The notes under the pieces: model-generated | What the model was told of the DNA's origin: nothing | The model's database searches: none | Seen by the model: only the letters and a program-made list of their open reading frames with translations | Shown: one piece after another, positions 59,391 to 64,000 of the stretch | Layout: every line of letters starts with the position of its first letter | How positions within the stretch are numbered: the stretch's first letter is position 1 | Translations under genes and position numbers: made by a program | DNA from: Saccharobesus litoralis | Lineage (GTDB): Bacteria > Pseudomonadota > Gammaproteobacteria > Enterobacterales > Alteromonadaceae | NCBI RefSeq assembly: GCF_003063625.1 | Contig: NZ_CP026604.1 | Location: forward strand, 4,876,065 to 4,940,064 | Direction of reading: 5' to 3' | DNA: 64,000 nt

Positions 59391-60575
59391 ATGACAACGA
59401 GCACTGATTTTGACCTCATTATTGTAGGCGCCGGTATGGTAGGTGCAAGCCTAGCAGCCTCATTGCGTGACCAACAACTCAATATCTTACTTGTCGACAA
59501 GTGCTTACCCAAAAGTCAATTTAAAACCGAGCCTCATCTGAGAGTTTCCTCTATCAATTTAGGTGCCATTCGCTGGCTAAAACAACAAGCAATATGGCCT
59601 AATTTAGATCCAGCTCGCTTACAACCTTATACACGCTTGTCAGCCTACGAACAAAACAATTGTTGTATTGATTTTAATGCTAGCGAAGTTAACGAAAAGC
59701 AACTAGGGGTATTTGTTGAAAATGAGCATTTACAACAAGCGGCTCTGCAACAAGCCTCGTGTCAGACAGTCACAGGGCAAATTAACCATATTACGCCCAA
59801 CGATTCTGGTGTTGAGATAGCCCTTGATAATGGCGATACCTATCGCTGTAAATTGTTAGTCGGGGCTGATGGCGGCCACTCGTATGTAGCCAAGCAACTT
59901 AAATTTGCGGAAAAAAGCTGGCAATACCGCCAATCGTGTTTTTCTGTCATTGTTGAAATGCAGCAAAGAAATGAAGCGGCGTTTCAACAAACATGGCAAC
60001 TTTTTCGCCCACAAGGCCCTATTGCTTTCTTACCTCTATTTGCTAACTATGCCAGTCTCATTGTGTATGACGACCCCGCTAAAGTCCAAACCTATCAAGG
60101 TTGGAACGCATCACAAGTCGAAAACTTATTACAAACCTTATTTGCAGACCGGCTCCCTCAGTTTAAAGTGATAAGTTATGCCGGATTCAAACTCGCAAGG
60201 CGTACAATACAACAGCCTTATCAACACAATACTTTGTTAATAGGCGATGCCGCGCATAATATTCATCCACTGGCAGGGCAAGGGGTTAATTTAGGTTTAC
60301 GTGATGTCGCTGCATTAAGTCATTTAATTAAAGACAAACTGGCCAAACAACAAGCATGGCATACATTAGACGCCTTTCAACCTTACTTAAAAGAGCGTAA
60401 GCTAGATGTTGAAGCCACTAGTGGCGCCATGGATATCACTTATAAGCTATTCAGTAACGATATACCCTTAGTTAAATCTTTGAGAAAATTGGCACTCAAT
60501 AGTTTAAATTCCGTAGTACCATTAAAACAAACGGCATTAAAATTTGCGTTAGGGTTAAACTCACCTTATGTCTAA
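59391..60575 (+). CDS. ubiF: FAD-dependent ubiquinone-biosynthesis monooxygenase (UbiF type)
   Basis: A 394-residue FAD monooxygenase of the UbiH/UbiF/VisC family. The start is ATG 59391, where the FAD-binding fold begins at once (DLIIVGAGMVGASLAA); TTG 59328 is also open. Further motifs are VGADGGHS and LLIGDAAHNIHPLAGQGVNLGLRD. Position between miaB and the Met/Leu/Gln tRNA cluster is that of E. coli ubiF, whose product hydroxylates the benzoquinol ring at C6; the specific ring position is inferred from location. Its last 8 bases overlap the LprI-like gene. Confidence 0.9.
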   Translation: MTTSTDFDLIIVGAGMVGASLAASLRDQQLNILLVDKCLPKSQFKTEPHLRVSSINLGAIRWLKQQAIWPNLDPARLQPYTRLSAYEQNNCCIDFNASEVNEKQLGVFVENEHLQQAALQQASCQTVTGQINHITPNDSGVEIALDNGDTYRCKLLVGADGGHSYVAKQLKFAEKSWQYRQSCFSVIVEMQQRNEAAFQQTWQLFRPQGPIAFLPLFANYASLIVYDDPAKVQTYQGWNASQVENLLQTLFADRLPQFKVISYAGFKLARRTIQQPYQHNTLLIGDAAHNIHPLAGQGVNLGLRDVAALSHLIKDKLAKQQAWHTLDAFQPYLKERKLDVEATSGAMDITYKLFSNDIPLVKSLRKLALNSLNSVVPLKQTALKFALGLNSPYV

Positions 60576-60978
60576 GTTACATCTAGCTATTCCAATAATG
60601 CTTTTACTGGCGCCATTGGCAAGTCAGGCAGCGCCTTCAGCAAAAGATATTGAAACCAGTTGTAAAAACGCCAGCACCCGCTCAGTAACGTATTCCATGT
60701 GCTTGGATGAAAAACTAAAAACCACGCAAACAAGCTACGACGCGTGGATCCAAAGCCGTGAAATTGAATTAGAAAAAGTTGCCAAAGATACTGGCCGAGA
60801 GTCAATCATTTACGAATTCAAAAAATCCAACGACTTCTACAAACAATTTATCGAGTCGCAATGCCGCCGAGTGTTTTTTGAAAACCAAAGCAAAGGCAAT
60901 GCCGCCGATCGCTATCGCGTGTGTAAAATTCGCCAAATGCTTTCGCGCATAGAACAAATGGAACAAGAAGCCGAATAA
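60568..60978 (+). CDS. Secreted LprI-like (DUF1311) protein
   Basis: A 136-residue exported protein. Signal peptide residues 1-22 (cleavage near QAA). The mature part has the LprI N-terminal pattern with Cys at 32 and 45 (ETSCKNASTRSV, SMCLDEKL) and 99 and 119 (ESQCRRVFF, YRVCKIRQML), likely two disulfides. Some LprI proteins inhibit lysozyme; others are of unknown role. It overlaps the ubiF end (ATG TCTAA), so it is coupled to it, an odd pairing of a quinone enzyme and a periplasmic protein. Confidence 0.75.
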   Translation: MSKLHLAIPIMLLLAPLASQAAPSAKDIETSCKNASTRSVTYSMCLDEKLKTTQTSYDAWIQSREIELEKVAKDTGRESIIYEFKKSNDFYKQFIESQCRRVFFENQSKGNAADRYRVCKIRQMLSRIEQMEQEAE

Positions 60979-61075
60979 ACCGAGCTTACAACACCCTAAC
61001 CATCGCCTTTTTCTGAAACAGTGACCTGCCTTGAGGGTTTCTGTTTCACACGCTTAACCGCATTCCCTACGTCCA

Positions 61076-61160
61076 TGTAGGTTGAAATTTATTTCGACAA
61101 TCGCTGCGGAGCGGCTACAGACTTGGCTTCCGAGCTTCTACTTTTGATTCTTGCAGAGAT
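61076..61160. repeat. Partial leading unit of the repeat field
   Basis: Matches 61511-61593, the end of the 433-bp unit, with several differences. It contains a hairpin GTTGAAA/TTTCGAC and a TGTAG...CTACA boundary. It suggests the 433-bp unit arose by recombination between such similar short modules. Confidence 0.5.
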
Positions 61161-61593
61161 GCAAGTCTGTCTCTTGATCACAAGTTTCAGAAGCGCTCTT
61201 TTACGTTAATGGTTGAAATTTTATAACCTTGGCATAGGTAAATACACTCGTCATCCTCGTGCCTGCACGGATGCTGGTACTTAGGTTTCGTCGGGAACAT
61301 GAAACCTACGCATGCGGGGATCCAGCGACTTTTGCTGGATAAACACTGTTAGGTTTAAGCTAAAAACACTGGGTTCCTGCATGGATGCGGTAGCTGTGCC
61401 TACGCAGGAAAGACGGTACTTTTTTAACCACTAAATACTAATCCGCATTTTTCTTCGACTTTTGGGTAGCTTGAGATAATTAGTATTTGTGTAGAAGAGA
61501 CAGACATCCATGTAGGTCGAAATTTATTTCGACAATCGCCGCGAAGAAGCGGCTACAGACTTGGCTTCCGAACTCCTACGTGCCTGCAGAGAT
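61161..61593. repeat. 433-bp tandem repeat, unit 1
   Basis: Identical, by eye, to the next 433 bp once the insertion sequence is removed. It contains no gene. Recognisable modules are the AGGTTTC-loop-GAAACCT hairpin at 61283-61307, an ATCCAGC/GCTGGAT hairpin, the AAATACTAAT/ATTAGTATTT inverted repeat and a GTCGAAA/TTTCGAC palindrome inside TGTAG...CTACA. Confidence 0.8.
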
Positions 61594-61739
61594 GCAAGTC
61601 TGTCTCTTGATCACAAGTTTCAGAAGCGCTCTTTTACGTTAATGGTTGAAATTTTATAACCTTGGCATAGGTAAATACACTCGTCATCCTCGTGCCTGCA
61701 CGGATGCTGGTACTTAGGTTTCGTCGGGAACATGAAACC

Positions 61740-61749
61740 TACGCATGCG
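61740..61749. repeat. Left target-site duplication of the IS element
   Basis: TACGCATGCG, repeated at 63046-63055 on the right side of the element. The intact unit 1 holds the same sequence once at 61306-61315, which shows the pre-insertion state. Confidence 0.8.
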
Positions 61750-63045
61750 CTGAGGGATCCCCATTTTATGTTAAAGGCGTTAGAATTTGTTTTTGATATT
61801 CGTGTTGAAGTGAGCGTATTGCTTGCTTCAACAACCCCATCACTGTTCTCATTCTATGTTGTACGATAATGTTTTTTGCTAACGTTAAAAACGATAAAAC
61901 TCGCCGTGTTTTAATGGTGTTTGCTTGAAATTGTAAGTGCATTTTTCGCTTTTCAGCCTGATAACCCATTAGCCAAAGTACTAGAGTCGCGACATGTGAA
62001 ATTAGACACAATGCACTAATTCTTCTCACTCCTTGAGTTTTACTGTGCCGCCACGAGAATCCATATCTAAGGCTTTTATCATCTCTGAAATTTTGTTCTA
62101 TTTGCATTCGTTTACTGTAATAAATAACCGCAGTTTTAGCTGTTAAATCATCATCATTTGAGACCAATAACCAAGGTTCTTTGGCTATCGATTTATACAT
62201 TTTCTCAGTATCTGGATACCTTCCTTTGAGCTTCTTCCGTCCCTTAATTTTTCCTTTGTATAAGTGAAAACGACAGTTAACTCGAGTTGGCGATGTTTTG
62301 CCTAGTAAACCGCTGCCTAAGCTTTTCGGTTTCGTATTCGCACCTTTACTCAACTGACTCACGCTCTTCCATTCCTGGTCTTCAATTTTCCCTGTAATTC
62401 GCCCTCTGACTCGGCCAATATAAAACCAGCCTAGTGAATCCACTTTATGGAACCAAGGCGTTTTAAACCCACCATCTGTGACAATATAGACTGGTTTTTC
62501 TTTGGGTAATATAGTGGCTAAATCGTCAAGAAAAGCATCGTGACTCTCATTAGTTTCTAAGTCTTCTTTTTTAACGACTTTGTTATATACCGGTATAGAA
62601 CGACCATCAACTAACAGACTTGCACGAAGTAGCCAAAAATCAGCGCTACAGCATCCACTCCAATCAACACCAATAACGACTGATGGAAGAGAACCGAATA
62701 GACTGACAAATAGCTGTTTATAAACGAGTAATTCGTCGTCAGATAATGTCTTGCTCTTTAAAAATCTATCAACACGCTTTATTTTGTTTTTAACTTTCGC
62801 TTTACCAGATAAATGTCGACCTATTGAGGTTAACGTCAGTTCATTACCTTTAATGAGTGCGTCACCGCATTGAAGCAAGGTTTTCATTCGAGCTTGATTA
62901 AAGTTCTCAAGCGATTTTGTAAGAAATTTATGGCAATATTGTGTAGCAAGCATGGTGATTTTTGTATTCTCTTTGTTGTTTGGCGATAACATAAGATCAT
63001 AAATCGCCATGCTTGTCACTTCTTAAAATTTTGGGGATTCGTCAG
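61750..63045 (-). mobile_element. IS10-like insertion sequence (IS4 family)
   Basis: A 1296-bp element. The left end CTGAGGGATCCCC and the reverse complement of the right end CTGACGAATCCCC form terminal inverted repeats that resemble those of IS10. A 10-bp direct repeat flanks it. It carries one transposase gene filling nearly all of its length on the minus strand. Both ends and the reading frame are intact, so it may still be active. Confidence 0.88.
61766..63010 (-). CDS. IS10-like transposase (IS4 family, DDE)
   Basis: A 414-residue transposase from ATG 63010 (a GTG three codons upstream and a Met aligning with the IS10 start at 62953 are alternatives). The catalytic triad is D116 (IGVDWSG), D179 (VTDGGF) and E305 in the Y-x2-R-x3-E-x6-K signature (YSKRMQIEQNFRDDK). 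It aligns by eye along its length with IS10 transposase (LASILP/LATILP and FRDxKS). Cut-and-paste transposition is expected. No frameshift seen. Confidence 0.9.
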   Translation of the reverse strand: MAIYDLMLSPNNKENTKITMLATQYCHKFLTKSLENFNQARMKTLLQCGDALIKGNELTLTSIGRHLSGKAKVKNKIKRVDRFLKSKTLSDDELLVYKQLFVSLFGSLPSVVIGVDWSGCCSADFWLLRASLLVDGRSIPVYNKVVKKEDLETNESHDAFLDDLATILPKEKPVYIVTDGGFKTPWFHKVDSLGWFYIGRVRGRITGKIEDQEWKSVSQLSKGANTKPKSLGSGLLGKTSPTRVNCRFHLYKGKIKGRKKLKGRYPDTEKMYKSIAKEPWLLVSNDDDLTAKTAVIYYSKRMQIEQNFRDDKSLRYGFSWRHSKTQGVRRISALCLISHVATLVLWLMGYQAEKRKMHLQFQANTIKTRRVLSFLTLAKNIIVQHRMRTVMGLLKQAIRSLQHEYQKQILTPLT

Positions 63046-63055
63046 TACGCATGCG
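63046..63055. repeat. Right target-site duplication of the IS element
   Basis: TACGCATGCG, direct repeat of 61740-61749. The core CGCATGCG is itself a palindrome. Confidence 0.8.
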
Positions 63056-63332
63056 GGGATCCAGCGACTTTTGCTGGATAAACACTGTTAGGTTTAAGCT
63101 AAAAACACTGGGTTCCTGCATGGATGCGGTAGCTGTGCCTACGCAGGAAAGACGGTACTTTTTTAACCACTAAATACTAATCCGCATTTTTCTTCGACTT
63201 TTGGGTAGCTTGAGATAATTAGTATTTGTGTAGAAGAGACAGACATCCATGTAGGTCGAAATTTATTTCGACAATCGCCGCGAAGAAGCGGCTACAGACT
63301 TGGCTTCCGAACTCCTACGTGCCTGCAGAGAT

Positions 63333-63474
63333 GCAAGTACTTAGAATTTGTCGGGAACAAAATTCTGGAGTTTAGCTCTTTTAGTCAGTGAGGTTTGCAG
63401 GCTCTGCAAGCATAAATGCTCGCCCACAAAAAATATAGGAAAATTTAAAGAGGAAAACTAAGAACAGAAAAACA
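63333..63474. repeat. End of the repeat field before the tRNA operon
   Basis: Holds the variant hairpin AGAATTT/AAATTCT (63343-63366) with the loop GTCGGGAAC shared with 61283-61307, and a TTGCAG/CTGCAA hairpin module (63386-63431) whose inverted copy is at 24388. No gene. The tRNA operon terminator should also lie here, but no T-rich hairpin is obvious. Confidence 0.5.
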
Positions 63475-63559
<85 letters not shown>

Positions 63560-63650
63560 AGGTAGAATAACAGTGTAACCACTATCAGAAATCAGTTTCT
63601 TTTATCTTCAGTTATCGAGTAATAAGAAGGAATAGATAAGAGAAGAAGAA

Positions 63651-63725
63651 TGGCTGGGATACTAGGATTTGAACCTAGGAATGACGAGATCAAAACCCGT
63701 TGCCTTACCGCTTGGCGATATCCCA
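63651..63725 (-). tRNA. tRNA-Gln (UUG)
   Basis: A 75-nt tRNA with encoded CCA. It starts TGGGATATCGCC, has anticodon loop TTTTGAT (UUG) and ends CTAGTATCCCAGCCA. The first base pair U-A is typical of tRNA-Gln. Same sequence as 63755-63829. Confidence 0.95.
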
Positions 63726-63754
63726 GCAAAAGAAAACTGGCTTTTTTAAGAAAA

Positions 63755-63829
63755 TGGCTGGGATACTAGGATTTGAACCTAGGAATGACGAGATCAAAAC
63801 CCGTTGCCTTACCGCTTGGCGATATCCCA
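63755..63829 (-). tRNA. tRNA-Gln (UUG), second copy
   Basis: Identical to 63651-63725, 29 bp upstream of it on the minus strand. Only 3 bp separate its start from the end of the leucine tRNA at 63833. Confidence 0.95.
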
Positions 63830-63832
63830 GCA

Positions 63833-63917
<85 letters not shown>

Positions 63918-63931
63918 AATTCTTAAAAAAG

Positions 63932-64000
63932 TGGTGGCTACGCCCTGATTTGAACAGGGGACCCCATCATTATGAGTGATGTGCTCTAACCAGCTGAGCT
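63932..64000 (-). tRNA. tRNA-Met (CAU), elongator, partial
   Basis: The 3' 69 bases of a methionine tRNA including CCA; about 8 bases of the 5' acceptor strand lie beyond the window. Anticodon loop CTCATAA (CAU), D-arm AGCTCAGCTGGTTAGAGCA. Strong similarity to E. coli metT, which also begins the tRNA operon next to ubiF, identifies it as elongator. Confidence 0.9.

Larger units (their letters stand above)
61594..63332. repeat. 433-bp tandem repeat, unit 2, split by the IS element
   Basis: Bases 61594-61749 and 63056-63332 together repeat unit 1 without any difference that I can see. The 1296-bp insertion sequence plus one copy of its 10-bp target duplication accounts for the extra length: 63333 minus 61594 minus 1306 gives 433. 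A further fragment of the unit continues past 63333 with changed sequence. Confidence 0.8.

Noticed and set aside
61161-63431. CRISPR array
   Set aside because: The repeats are few, long, tandem or palindromic modules without regular spacers, and no cas gene is near.

Overview
The window looks like chromosome of a marine gammaproteobacterium of the order Alteromonadales (an inference). The main support is gene order. From about 35.2 kb to the end, lipA-lipB-ybeD-dacA-rlpA-mrdB-mrdA-rlmH-rsfS-nadD-holA-lptE-leuS-ybeL-lnt-corC-ybeY-phoH-miaB-ubiF and a Met-Leu-Gln tRNA operon follow the order I recall for Escherichia coli. Moderate A+T content, Gln/Asn-rich proteins, large sensor kinases and a heparanase-like glycosidase fit a marine heterotroph.

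Region by region. 0-8 kb: a 2-oxoglutarate dioxygenase, a lipoprotein with a decayed duplicate of its own signal-peptide region, the RNA helicase gene dbpA, an orphan periplasmic binding protein, a DUF4403-type exported protein and a large lipoprotein. 8-14.4 kb: an LPS core locus of two GT2, one GT4 and one GT9 glycosyltransferase opposite waaA, followed by a LysR regulator that overlaps waaA tail to tail. 14.5-21 kb: a GH79-like glycosidase, an exported lactonase-fold propeller, a WYL regulator, two uncharacterised proteins and a TraF_2-type beta-barrel. 21-27.2 kb: an ECF sigma/anti-sigma/lipoprotein operon, a divergent subtilase, and an operon of an acidic low-complexity secreted protein plus a beta-barrel. 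Three promoter-like sequences GGAAT-N16/17-CGTTA lie exactly in front of these three units, so they probably form one sigma regulon. 27.3-34.6 kb: an ethylene-receptor-like hybrid kinase with an adjacent response-regulator diguanylate cyclase, a small protein, an S4 RNA-binding protein and a second orphan binding protein. 34.6-60.6 kb: a lipocalin and the conserved lipoate / cell-shape / leuS / lnt / miaB / ubiF block. It is interrupted by mltB, a DUF6445 oxygenase-like gene and a propeller-type sensor whose kinase core appears degenerate. 60.6-64 kb: an LprI-like secreted protein, a repeat field with an exact 433-bp tandem duplication split by an IS10-like insertion sequence, and five tRNA genes (the last is cut by the window edge).

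Two kinds of mobile or repeated DNA recur in the intergenic regions. One is a MITE-like element ending in TATAGTC...GACTATA (three copies, one inside the LPS operon). The other is a set of hairpin modules shared between about 4.75, 24.4-24.7 and 61-63.4 kb; one hairpin shows three compensatory stem changes between copies. I see no CRISPR array, no prophage, and no rRNA.
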